A stretch of DNA of 6,791 nucleotides, taken from JBKHYG01 sp046565595 (lineage in GTDB: Bacteria; Actinomycetota; AC-67). Positions within the stretch are counted from its first letter, which is position 1. Each line of letters starts with the position of its first letter. The translations under genes and the position numbers were made by a program. Positions 1-6,527 of the stretch are shown here, piece by piece. The notes under the pieces were generated by a model that made no database searches, had not been told where the DNA came from, and worked only from the letters and a program-made list of their open reading frames with translations. The DNA lies in contig JBKHYG010000083.1 in assembly GCA_046565595.1 (NCBI GenBank), forward strand, positions 1 through 6,791. Reading direction: 5' to 3'.

Positions 1-578
1 CCGGACAGGTCGTCGAGGCTCTTCGCGGCTTGCTCGGATCCACCGAGGGCGCGGTCCTCGCAACGCGTTGCAACGCCGATCAGGTCAGCGCCGTCGCCCT
101 GGCCCTCCCCGAAGCTCGGATCGAGCCCGACTGTGGCGTCGTCGTGGCCCGCGATGCAGGACGATCGCCTCCTCTTGGCGTGGTCGCCATCGTCACGGCG
201 GGAACCAGCGATCTGCCGGTCGGTCGGGAAGCCACCGTGGTTGCAGCTGCCCTGGGAGCGAAGGTCGACCTATTGGCCGATCGCGGCGTGGCCGGATTGC
301 ACAGGACCCTCGCGGCCGCCGATGCGATCACCGACGCCGATGTGGTCATCGCGGTGGCCGGGATGGAAGGAGCCCTTCCTAGCGTGATCGGCGGACTGAC
401 CGCGGCGCCAGTGATCGCGGTACCCACCTCGACCGGATACGGCTCCTCGTTCGAGGGGATCACGGCGATGCTGGCGATGATGAGTTCCTGTACGCCGGGG
501 ATCGGTGTGGTCGGGATCGACAATGGGTTCGGCGCAGCTGCCCTAGCGATCCGGATCCTGAAGGGCCAGACACGATGA
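1..578 (+). CDS. larB: LarB, pyridinium-3,5-biscarboxylic acid mononucleotide synthase (5' truncated)
   Basis: The reading frame is open from base 3 and runs off the left edge. The 191 visible residues lack roughly the first 60 of a typical LarB of about 250 residues. LarB carboxylates the pyridinium ring of nicotinate adenine dinucleotide and hydrolyses it, releasing AMP. This is the first step to the nickel-pincer nucleotide cofactor, in the cytoplasm. Seen here are the PurE-like core blocks of the family: VAIVTAGTSDLPV, RGVAGLHR, VAGMEGALPSVIGGL, PVIAVPTSTGYG and, near the end, SSCTPG followed by IDNGFGAAA. The Cys codon at 489-491 sits where the family has the cysteine reported to bond the pyridinium ring covalently. 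The equivalence is my alignment by eye. A TTG at 30 is not the start, because LarB-like sequence continues upstream of it in frame. The stop overlaps the larC start (ATGA), so the two are probably translationally coupled. Family assignment is firm. Confidence 0.95.
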   Translation, partial: GQVVEALRGLLGSTEGAVLATRCNADQVSAVALALPEARIEPDCGVVVARDAGRSPPLGVVAIVTAGTSDLPVGREATVVAAALGAKVDLLADRGVAGLHRTLAAADAITDADVVIAVAGMEGALPSVIGGLTAAPVIAVPTSTGYGSSFEGITAMLAMMSSCTPGIGVVGIDNGFGAAALAIRILKGQTR

Positions 579-1762
579 CCACCGTCGCGTATCTGGATTG
601 TTTCAGTGGCATAGCTGGCGACATGACGCTCGGCGCGCTGATCGATGCTGGCGTGGCGGCCGAAGACATCGAGACTCCGCTGCGGGCGGTACTGCCGACG
701 CTCACCCTCGAGGTCGAGCAGGTCCGCAAGGCGGGCTTGCGTGCCATGAGCGTCCATGTCAAAGCAGAGCGCACCACCCTGCTTCGCACGGCACCCAATA
801 TCCGCCGTCTGCTCGAGCAAGCTCCGGTCTCTGATCGGGCACACGCGCTCGCGTTGGCGATATTCGATCGGCTGATCGAAGCCGAAGCTCGGGTACATGG
901 CACCGAACCAGCCCATCTGGTCCTGCATGAGCTAGGCGAGCCCGACACGATCGCCGATGTGTTGGGTGCCGCGATCGGCTTCGACATCCTGGGGGTGGAC
1001 CGGGTCATCGCCTCTCCGGTGGCGACCGGGATAGGCATGGCCCGAGGCGAGCACGGCCTGTACCCGATCCCTGGGCCTGCCGTGACCGAACTCCTGAAGG
1101 GGGCACCCGTCTACACCCGAGGGGTGCCCTATGAGCTGGTGACCCCGACGGGAGCAGCGATCCTGGCGGCCTCGGTCGCCAACTATGGGGACCTTCCAGC
1201 GATGAAGATCACATCGGTGGGTTACGGCGCGGGAGACCGCGAACTGGACCACCCGAACGCGTTACGCATCTTCATCGGAGAGCTCGAGGACGCCGACGAG
1301 CCTCATCAGACCGGAGCCGCGCTGCAGCCGGTGCTGGTCCTAGAAACCAGCATCGACGATGTCGACGGAGAGACGATCGGATTCGTCTGCGAAGAGGCCC
1401 GCAGGTTGGGTGCCTTCGACGCGTACTCGATGCCGATCACGATGAAGAAGGGCCGGCTGGGAACCCAGCTGGTCATACTCGCCCCACCCGAACTCGAGGC
1501 CGCGATCAGAGAGATGATCTTCTCCGAGACCACGACCCTCGGTCTGCGTCGGCGCATAGAACAACGCTGGGCGTTGGACCGCCAGATCACCAGCGTCGAA
1601 CTGGACGGGCATGAGATCCGAGTGAAGGTCGCTCGCGCCGCCGACGGGCGCATCCTGCACGCCTCGCCTGAACACGACGATGTGGCCAAGGTCGCGCGCG
1701 CACTCGGACTTCCGCTGTCGTCGGTGCGTGCGCGCGCACTACGAGCCTTGGACGAGAACTAG
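575..1762 (+). CDS. larC: LarC, nickel-pincer cofactor nickel insertion protein (CTP-dependent)
   Basis: This complete 395-residue protein inserts nickel into pyridinium-3,5-bisthiocarboxylic acid mononucleotide, using CTP in the characterised enzyme. It gives the NPN cofactor of lactate racemase and relatives. The N-terminal signature YLDCFSGIAGDM (residues 6-17) is classic. Also present are HGLYPIPGPAVTELL (160-174), ELVTPTGAAIL (187-197) and VGYGAGDRE (215-223). The C-terminal half carries ETSIDDVDGE (257-266), a PITMKKGR block (287-294) and SETTTLGLRRR (317-327). In Lactobacillus plantarum the two halves are joined by programmed frameshifting. Here they form one uninterrupted frame, as in most species. 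The start is fixed by the ATGA overlap with larB and by the N-terminal motif, with a weak AAGGG at 561-565 as ribosome binding site. An oddity is that the usual HFHEVGAVDS block reads VLHELGEPDT (116-125), so the first His is Val. The assignment is firm; full activity is inferred. Confidence 0.95.
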   Translation: MTTVAYLDCFSGIAGDMTLGALIDAGVAAEDIETPLRAVLPTLTLEVEQVRKAGLRAMSVHVKAERTTLLRTAPNIRRLLEQAPVSDRAHALALAIFDRLIEAEARVHGTEPAHLVLHELGEPDTIADVLGAAIGFDILGVDRVIASPVATGIGMARGEHGLYPIPGPAVTELLKGAPVYTRGVPYELVTPTGAAILAASVANYGDLPAMKITSVGYGAGDRELDHPNALRIFIGELEDADEPHQTGAALQPVLVLETSIDDVDGETIGFVCEEARRLGAFDAYSMPITMKKGRLGTQLVILAPPELEAAIREMIFSETTTLGLRRRIEQRWALDRQITSVELDGHEIRVKVARAADGRILHASPEHDDVAKVARALGLPLSSVRARALRALDEN

Positions 1763-1792
1763 CACGGCCGACCCTGGTCCGGATCGGCCGTG
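1763..1792. terminator. Hairpin directly after larC
   Basis: Arms CACGGCCGA (1763-1771) and TCGGCCGTG (1784-1792) pair perfectly over 9 bp around a 12-nt loop, starting one base after the larC stop codon. No T-run follows on either strand. U-poor hairpins are common terminators in high-GC bacteria. It probably acts together with the stronger hairpin just downstream. Function is inferred from position and pairing. Confidence 0.5.
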
Positions 1793-1800
1793 AAGAATGT

Positions 1801-1834
1801 GCGGAGCGCGGCCCCCATCTTGGCCGCGCTCCGC
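1801..1834. terminator. Perfect 13-bp hairpin between convergent genes, likely bidirectional terminator
   Basis: Arms GCGGAGCGCGGCC (1801-1813) and GGCCGCGCTCCGC (1822-1834) are exact reverse complements, with an 8-nt loop. It lies between larC on the plus strand and the FN3 gene on the minus strand, where their transcripts would meet. Neither flank has a U-tract. The minus-strand exit reads ACATTCTTC, which is only slightly T-rich. It could serve both genes. Confidence 0.65.
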
Positions 1835-1863
1835 GATCCCTCCCTCAAGGGACTCCCTAGTCT

Positions 1864-4350
1864 CTATATGCCACTGGTCGGGCAGTCGGCAAGCACCGTC
1901 ACATCTCGCACCTCGTTGCTGGCGGACGCGTAGTAGGGCGCGTTCAAGCCGTAGGCAGTGACGATCAAGCGGTATCTGATGCCGCGACGGAACTGGTAAC
2001 TGATGGTCCAACTCTGATCGGCGGCGTTCACGGTCAACCCGTTACCGGGCTGCTTGATGTAGTGGTTGCGATCGGGTGCATGTTGCGAACCGGGAACGGT
2101 CCCGCCCGCGTTGATCGCCCACAGCGTGTCGGTATGAGCGACATTGGTCGCAGGGACATAGGCGTTCACATAGACCCGTAGACCACCAGCACCGTCGGGT
2201 CCAACGACCGGCTCCTTGACCGTGAAGTCGCAGCGCATCGCTTCGGTGTCAGCGTTCTCCTCAGGGTCGAGGAATGTCGGCCGGATCGGTCCGAAGGTCT
2301 GCGCGCAACCGGTGTCGTTCGAGTACGCCGAAGGCCCATCGAAGTTCGCTGCCCTCACCCGGAAGATGTACGCGGTGTGCGGCACGAGACCACTGACCCG
2401 ATAACTGACGCTGCCGGTTCCGCTGAACTTGTTCACATCCACCTTCTTGGTGAAGGGGATGCCGGTCCCGTTCTGGGGGCAGGCCAGGTGGGTCCACTCG
2501 ATCGCTTCGACCTCGAACCGGCTCTCGTTGGTGGCGGTGTCGTTCCAATCCAACTGGATCTCGGTGTTCGAGACCACGGTGGCTGTCAGGTTCGTCGGCG
2601 CGCCGTTGGCGGCAGCCGGCGGCAGCGTCGTCGCACAGGACACATTGGAGGGATCGCTGACCTGCTGCGCCATGATGGTACGCACCCGATAACAGCGTGT
2701 CTGGTTGGCAGACAGCGACTCGGTGTCCACATACAGCGTCACATTCGCACCGACGCTGTTCAGCGGCTTGAACAAGCCGTCGAAGTCCTTGAACTCGATG
2801 CGGAATCCGCTCTCGCCGGTGATCGGATCGTTCCAGGTCAGCGTGATCTCGCGGCTACCCGTAGCGGTTGCCAACAGCGAGGTCGGAGCTGCTATCGGTG
2901 CCGCTGGTGTCGTCACGGTCCTGATGTTGGAAGGCGCGCTGCGACCCGACGGATTCTCAGCGAAGACCCGGTAGGAGTATGTGGTCAGCCCGACGGTGGT
3001 CGTGTCGTCGTAGGTGACGGTGTCGGCCGGAACGCCGGTGTCCAGGTCGACCCAGGCGCTGCTGGAGGTGCATACCCCGTTGCAACGCTGGACGACGAAG
3101 TTGGTCTCTGCGTTGCTGGTGTCGTTCCAGTCCAGACGGACCAGATCGTTCCGCAACGCTGTCGCCCTCAATCCGATCGGCGAGGAGGGTGGCGCCCCCA
3201 TGCACACGGTGTTCGTATAACCCGAGTAGGCCGGAGCGGTGAAGGTGGTGGTCGCACGGTAGCCGCGCACGCGGTAGCAGCGCAGCGTGTTCGGTGGGAC
3301 GCTGGTCGTGAAGGAGACGCTCCCCTGGCCGATCAACGGAGCACGCGTGTGCTGGCTGGCCAGAGGCGAGGTGTAATCGGCGTTGCCGATGGTCTGTTCG
3401 ATGAACCAGCCATCCTCGTCGATGTAGTTGAAGCCAGGCGCGACCCCATCGATCCACGAGAGTTCCACGGTCGAGGGAGGTGTGAATGTTGCGGTGAGCC
3501 CGCTCGGGTCGCTCGGCGGGGCCACCGGAGCGGTCTCGACCGTCACCTCTGGCGCGCCGTTGGAGAAGGACCGTTCGGTGTCGATCGCGCCCGACAGACG
3601 TGGGATCGCTCGCTCGCGGACGGCGACCACCCGGTAGGAGTAGAAGACGCCGTACTCGTCGATGAACTCGCTGAAGCTGGTCTGGTTGGCAGGGATGACG
3701 GCGCGCTCCTTCGAGCCGAAGTCGACATTGGTCGCGCCGCGTCCGCGCATGATCCAGAAGACATCCTCATCGGAGTTGTCCGTCCAGGTGATGGTGACGC
3801 TGTTGACATTCACGCACGAGAGCGCCCCGCCGCCGTTGCACTTCACATCGGTCGGCTTGCGCGGCCCGAGCATCACCGGATCGGGTTCGCTCGGCTTCCC
3901 TTCAAGCAGGACCGGACGCGACTCGGGGTCGGTTCCGCGGATGTCGAGGCCCCCGGCCTTGATGTCTGGGACACCGACGCTCAACAGAGGTACGACCCGC
4001 AGGAAGAAGGGTGTGGGTGAGGCCGGCGGACCGAACTTCACCTGTGTGACGCAGTTTCCGTTCGGGCCGCAGATGCTCGAGCCGACCACGACGACCTTGG
4101 TATACGGGCCGGCCTCGTCGGTTGCCTTCTCGATCCGGAACGAGCCAGCGAGCAACGATTCACGCTGCCACGAGACGATCACCATCTCCTCGCTGACACC
4201 GCTCGCAACGAAGTTGCTCACGGACACGAGGAGATTCTGGACATCATCGATGGGATCGGCCTGACTGACCGATGGTACGGCAGTGAGGCTGGCAACCAGC
4301 ACGAAGGCCGTTGCGATCTTGCACCTGATGGACGATGGGCGTCCGCTCAT
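1864..4350 (-). CDS. Secreted multi-domain fibronectin type III protein
   Basis: This 828-residue protein has a Sec signal peptide: a basic n-region, a hydrophobic core (about 13-25) and a likely cleavage after SQA (residue 31). About six FN3 domains follow, at roughly 36-125, 163-275, 278-386, 388-483, 486-578 and 582-688. The conserved B-strand Trp recurs at 61, 189, 299, 408, 506 and 602, mostly within W-N-D or similar, 96-128 residues apart. F strands read SYRV or CYRVR. Residues 689-828 form a further, probably beta-rich, region I cannot assign. The mature part has 14 cysteines in plausible pairs (94/100, 171/179, 358/383, 423/427, 553/572, 623/682, 707/823), fitting export. I see no catalytic motif, LPXTG or C-terminal membrane segment, so it is probably released or loosely surface-bound. 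A matrix, adhesion or polysaccharide-binding role is possible but not shown. The start is supported by the signal peptide and a good ribosome binding site. Confidence 0.9.
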   Translation of the reverse strand: MSGRPSSIRCKIATAFVLVASLTAVPSVSQADPIDDVQNLLVSVSNFVASGVSEEMVIVSWQRESLLAGSFRIEKATDEAGPYTKVVVVGSSICGPNGNCVTQVKFGPPASPTPFFLRVVPLLSVGVPDIKAGGLDIRGTDPESRPVLLEGKPSEPDPVMLGPRKPTDVKCNGGGALSCVNVNSVTITWTDNSDEDVFWIMRGRGATNVDFGSKERAVIPANQTSFSEFIDEYGVFYSYRVVAVRERAIPRLSGAIDTERSFSNGAPEVTVETAPVAPPSDPSGLTATFTPPSTVELSWIDGVAPGFNYIDEDGWFIEQTIGNADYTSPLASQHTRAPLIGQGSVSFTTSVPPNTLRCYRVRGYRATTTFTAPAYSGYTNTVCMGAPPSSPIGLRATALRNDLVRLDWNDTSNAETNFVVQRCNGVCTSSSAWVDLDTGVPADTVTYDDTTTVGLTTYSYRVFAENPSGRSAPSNIRTVTTPAAPIAAPTSLLATATGSREITLTWNDPITGESGFRIEFKDFDGLFKPLNSVGANVTLYVDTESLSANQTRCYRVRTIMAQQVSDPSNVSCATTLPPAAANGAPTNLTATVVSNTEIQLDWNDTATNESRFEVEAIEWTHLACPQNGTGIPFTKKVDVNKFSGTGSVSYRVSGLVPHTAYIFRVRAANFDGPSAYSNDTGCAQTFGPIRPTFLDPEENADTEAMRCDFTVKEPVVGPDGAGGLRVYVNAYVPATNVAHTDTLWAINAGGTVPGSQHAPDRNHYIKQPGNGLTVNAADQSWTISYQFRRGIRYRLIVTAYGLNAPYYASASNEVRDVTVLADCPTSGI

Positions 4351-4357
4351 GGGCTCT

Positions 4358-4364
4358 TCACCTT
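4358..4364 (-). promoter_or_regulatory. Ribosome binding site of the FN3 gene
   Basis: On the minus strand AAGGTGA lies 7 nt before the ATG at 4350. It is the clearest Shine-Dalgarno sequence in the window and fixes the start so that the signal peptide is included. Confidence 0.75.
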
Positions 4365-4427
4365 GCGTCGACTTACTGAGGGAGACTCACACCGTGTGGT
4401 GCCGGGGCTTGGATGCGAGATTCGCTG

Positions 4428-4437
4428 CCCGTACGGG
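4428..4437. promoter_or_regulatory. Palindrome in the 100-bp gap upstream of the FN3 gene, possible operator
   Basis: CCCGTACGGG is a perfect 10-bp palindrome about 80 bp upstream of the FN3 start and 14 bp past the end of the dehydrogenase gene. A second small inverted repeat, CACAC-C-GTGTG, lies at 4388-4398. The gap 4351-4450 is the only place for an FN3 promoter between the genes, but I could not pick out convincing -35/-10 boxes. A regulatory role is a guess; short palindromes arise by chance in GC-rich DNA. Confidence 0.2.
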
Positions 4438-4450
4438 TGCTCCCTGCCGA

Positions 4451-5524
4451 CTAGCTGGGTGACGAAGCGGGGGGAATCAGAACCACGCGCACGACCGAAC
4501 CGGACTTGTCCGACAAGGTATGCACGGCGGCCTCCGCATCGGCCAGATCGAAGCGGTGAGTGATCGATCCGGAGACATCCAGACGACCCGCCGCGACGAG
4601 TTCGACGAGCTTCTCGAGATGTTCGCGTCGATACCCCATGATGCCGCGCAAGGTCGAACGCAGACCGGCGAACATGACGCTCGGACCCAGTTCTATGCGT
4701 TCTCCGCTGACGCCCACCAGGATGCAGCGCCCATCGAGCGCGAGGCTCGAGACGGCTTGTTTGAGCACGGCGTTCACTCCGACGAAGTCGATCGCGAGAT
4801 CCACGCCGCGCCATCCGGTCAGTTCCTTGATCTTCTTGGCCGCGTTGCCTTCGGTCGGATCCAGCGCGTGGTCTGCTCCGAGTTTCACCGCGCGTTCGCG
4901 TGCCGCGGGCAGCGGGTCGACCGCGATTATGGTGCTTGCGCCTGCGAGTTTCGCGAGGGCGACACCATGTGTCCCGAGGCCTCCGATACCGAACACCGCC
5001 ACCGATTCGCCCGCCCTGAGGTTCCCTGCATCGAGAACGGCGTTGTACGGCGTGCCGACCGCATCGCAGAGGATGGCCGCCTGCTCCAGAGGAACCCCTT
5101 CTGGAACCTTCACGCAGTTGACCGCTGGAACCACGATGTACTCGGCCCATGCGCCGTCCCGGTCGATGCCCAGGCACTTGGCGAGCCAGCACTGCTCGAC
5201 CTCCTTGCCTTGCTGACACGCTGGACAGTCCCCACAACCGACCCCCGCGAAGATGGCCGCAGCGTCACCTTCGCTCCAGCCTGTGGAACCGACACCGACC
5301 TGCACGACGGTTCCGGCGGCCTCGTGGCCGGGTATAACGGGGACGGGACCACGCGTTGGCAGCGATCCATCGAACATGTGCAGATCGCTCGCGCACACGC
5401 CGCAGGCTGCTACACGGATCAGCAATTCGCCGGGGCCTGGGTCCGGAACGGGGACCTCTTCGATCAGGATCTTCGAGCCAGGACCATGCCAACGGGCGGC
5501 CTGCATCGTCTCTGGGATGCTCAT
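4451..5524 (-). CDS. Zinc-dependent alcohol dehydrogenase, medium-chain (MDR) family
   Basis: This 357-residue protein, the usual size, should oxidise an alcohol or reduce a carbonyl using NAD(P). The N-terminal GroES-like catalytic domain has the zinc-ligand motif GVCASD (Cys44) and PGHEAAG (His67, Glu68). A further probable ligand is Cys153 in ILCDAVGTPY. Structural-zinc cysteines lie at 97, 100, 103 and 112; the last gap is 8 residues where 7 is usual. The Rossmann domain shows GIGGLG at 179-184 and an acidic Asp203 ending the second strand, favouring NAD over NADP. Its ATG overlaps the stop of the upstream LLM oxidoreductase (ATGA), with only a poor ribosome binding site, so translation is probably coupled. 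It is the last gene of the three-gene operon, which suggests it acts on a product or substrate of the two upstream oxidoreductases. The family is firm; the substrate is unknown. Confidence 0.93.
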   Translation of the reverse strand: MSIPETMQAARWHGPGSKILIEEVPVPDPGPGELLIRVAACGVCASDLHMFDGSLPTRGPVPVIPGHEAAGTVVQVGVGSTGWSEGDAAAIFAGVGCGDCPACQQGKEVEQCWLAKCLGIDRDGAWAEYIVVPAVNCVKVPEGVPLEQAAILCDAVGTPYNAVLDAGNLRAGESVAVFGIGGLGTHGVALAKLAGASTIIAVDPLPAARERAVKLGADHALDPTEGNAAKKIKELTGWRGVDLAIDFVGVNAVLKQAVSSLALDGRCILVGVSGERIELGPSVMFAGLRSTLRGIMGYRREHLEKLVELVAAGRLDVSGSITHRFDLADAEAAVHTLSDKSGSVVRVVLIPPASSPS

Positions 5525-6510
5525 GCTTCGATGGCGACTTGCAGGGTCTGCTCGGGGGTTCCGGCCTCTGGACGCATCGCCACAGGGCCGACCATCGGAA
5601 CATCTGTACCAGCTGCGCGATACTCGGCGAGCTTCTTGCCGATCCGAGTGGCGTCGCCGAACGCAGCGATCTGATCGAGGAACTCATCAGAGATGTTGGC
5701 TGCGGCGCCGTTCGCATCCCCCTGCCCGAGTTTCTCGTCGAAGCGGGCGATGTCGTCCTCGAAGCCGGCGGCGCCGATGACGCGACGATAGAAAGGCAGC
5801 GTCCAGTACACGAGCAGATCTCGCCGCAGTGCCACGCGCACAGCTTCCTCATCGTCGGTGGCGGCTGTCGGCACGGCAGCCACGATCTTGCAGGACCCCT
5901 CGGGACGCCCGGCCTCCTTCTCGGCGGCACGCACGATCGGAGCCACCGTCTGCTCGATGTAACCAGGCAGGCAGCACCACAGGATCACCCCGTCCGCGGT
6001 CGCCCCGGCCCACTTGAGGGTGTTCGGAGACAGGCCGGACACATAGATCGGTAGATCGGGTCGTGCGGAGTATCCCGCGAACGCGAAGTTGGCTGTGTAG
6101 AACTCTCCGGAGTGTTCGACCTTGCCTTCGCGGATCAAGCTGCGCACGATGCTGGTGTATTCCTTCAGCTGGGTGAGTGGCTTGGAGAACTCGAAGCCGA
6201 ACCAACCCTGCATGGTCGCCGCGTGTGAGGTGCCGATCCCGAGGATGAGCCGGCCTCCGCTCAACTCATCGAGCGTCGCCGCCTCCGACGCCATGGCTAT
6301 CGGGTGCCGCGGGAAGGCTGGCACCACCGCGGTACCCAACCGGATGCGCTCGGTGGCGGCTGCATACGCCGCGAGGATCATCAGGCCGTCGCGCTGGGCG
6401 ATGTGGCTGGTGAACGCGCTCTCGTAACCGAGCAGCTCTGCGAGCCTCACGCGCTCGGTCGCTTCGGAGAGGCTCTTTCCTGGGGTTACGAATGCTGCTA
6501 GCGGCTCCAT
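5521..6510 (-). CDS. LLM-class (luciferase-like) flavin/F420-dependent oxidoreductase
   Basis: This 329-residue protein has the bacterial-luciferase-like TIM-barrel pattern. RVRLAELLGYESAF (21-34) is followed by TERIRLGTAVVPAFPRHP (53-70), then ATLDELSGGRLILGIGTSH (78-96), the family hallmark, and DLPIYVSGLSP (152-162). Members use reduced F420 or reduced FMN; the overall look resembles F420-linked oxidoreductases, but the cofactor cannot be settled by eye. The frame stays open to an ATG at 6615, but that start would overlap the acyl-CoA dehydrogenase by 88 nt and add a non-homologous leader. The ATG at 6510 lies 17 nt after that gene's stop, with a weak GGATGG at 6515-6520. The stop overlaps the next dehydrogenase by 4 nt. 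Its position in the operon suggests oxidation or reduction of an intermediate in the same pathway. Substrate unknown. Confidence 0.92.
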   Translation of the reverse strand: MEPLAAFVTPGKSLSEATERVRLAELLGYESAFTSHIAQRDGLMILAAYAAATERIRLGTAVVPAFPRHPIAMASEAATLDELSGGRLILGIGTSHAATMQGWFGFEFSKPLTQLKEYTSIVRSLIREGKVEHSGEFYTANFAFAGYSARPDLPIYVSGLSPNTLKWAGATADGVILWCCLPGYIEQTVAPIVRAAEKEAGRPEGSCKIVAAVPTAATDDEEAVRVALRRDLLVYWTLPFYRRVIGAAGFEDDIARFDEKLGQGDANGAAANISDEFLDQIAAFGDATRIGKKLAEYRAAGTDVPMVGPVAMRPEAGTPEQTLQVAIEA

Positions 6511-6527
6511 GCGTCCATCCAGGTGTT

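Noticed and set aside
80..928. A 282-codon minus-strand frame opposite larB and larC
   Set aside because: It is antisense to strongly conserved LarB and LarC sequence and shows no domain of its own.
575..1762. Programmed frameshift in larC, as in Lactobacillus
   Set aside because: Both halves of LarC are in one continuous frame with no stop or slip site needed.
2538..3140. Short DNA repeats (variants of GTCGTTCCAGTCCA) spaced about 290 bp
   Set aside because: These encode the recurring W-N-D motif of successive FN3 domains, so they are protein repeats and not a separate DNA element.
2377..4020. A 547-codon open frame on the plus strand, opposite the FN3 gene
   Set aside because: Its translation is rich in Arg, Gly and Val with no recognisable motif, and it lies wholly antisense to clear FN3 repeats with a signal peptide. 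Long antisense frames are a common by-product of GC-rich codon use.
4347..5237. A 296-codon minus-strand frame inside the dehydrogenase gene
   Set aside because: It is extremely Arg/Gly-rich, overlaps the dehydrogenase in another frame and touches the FN3 start; a frame shadow.
4520..5674. A 384-codon open frame on the plus strand, opposite the alcohol dehydrogenase and LLM genes
   Set aside because: It has no family motif and covers the junction of two well-supported minus-strand genes.
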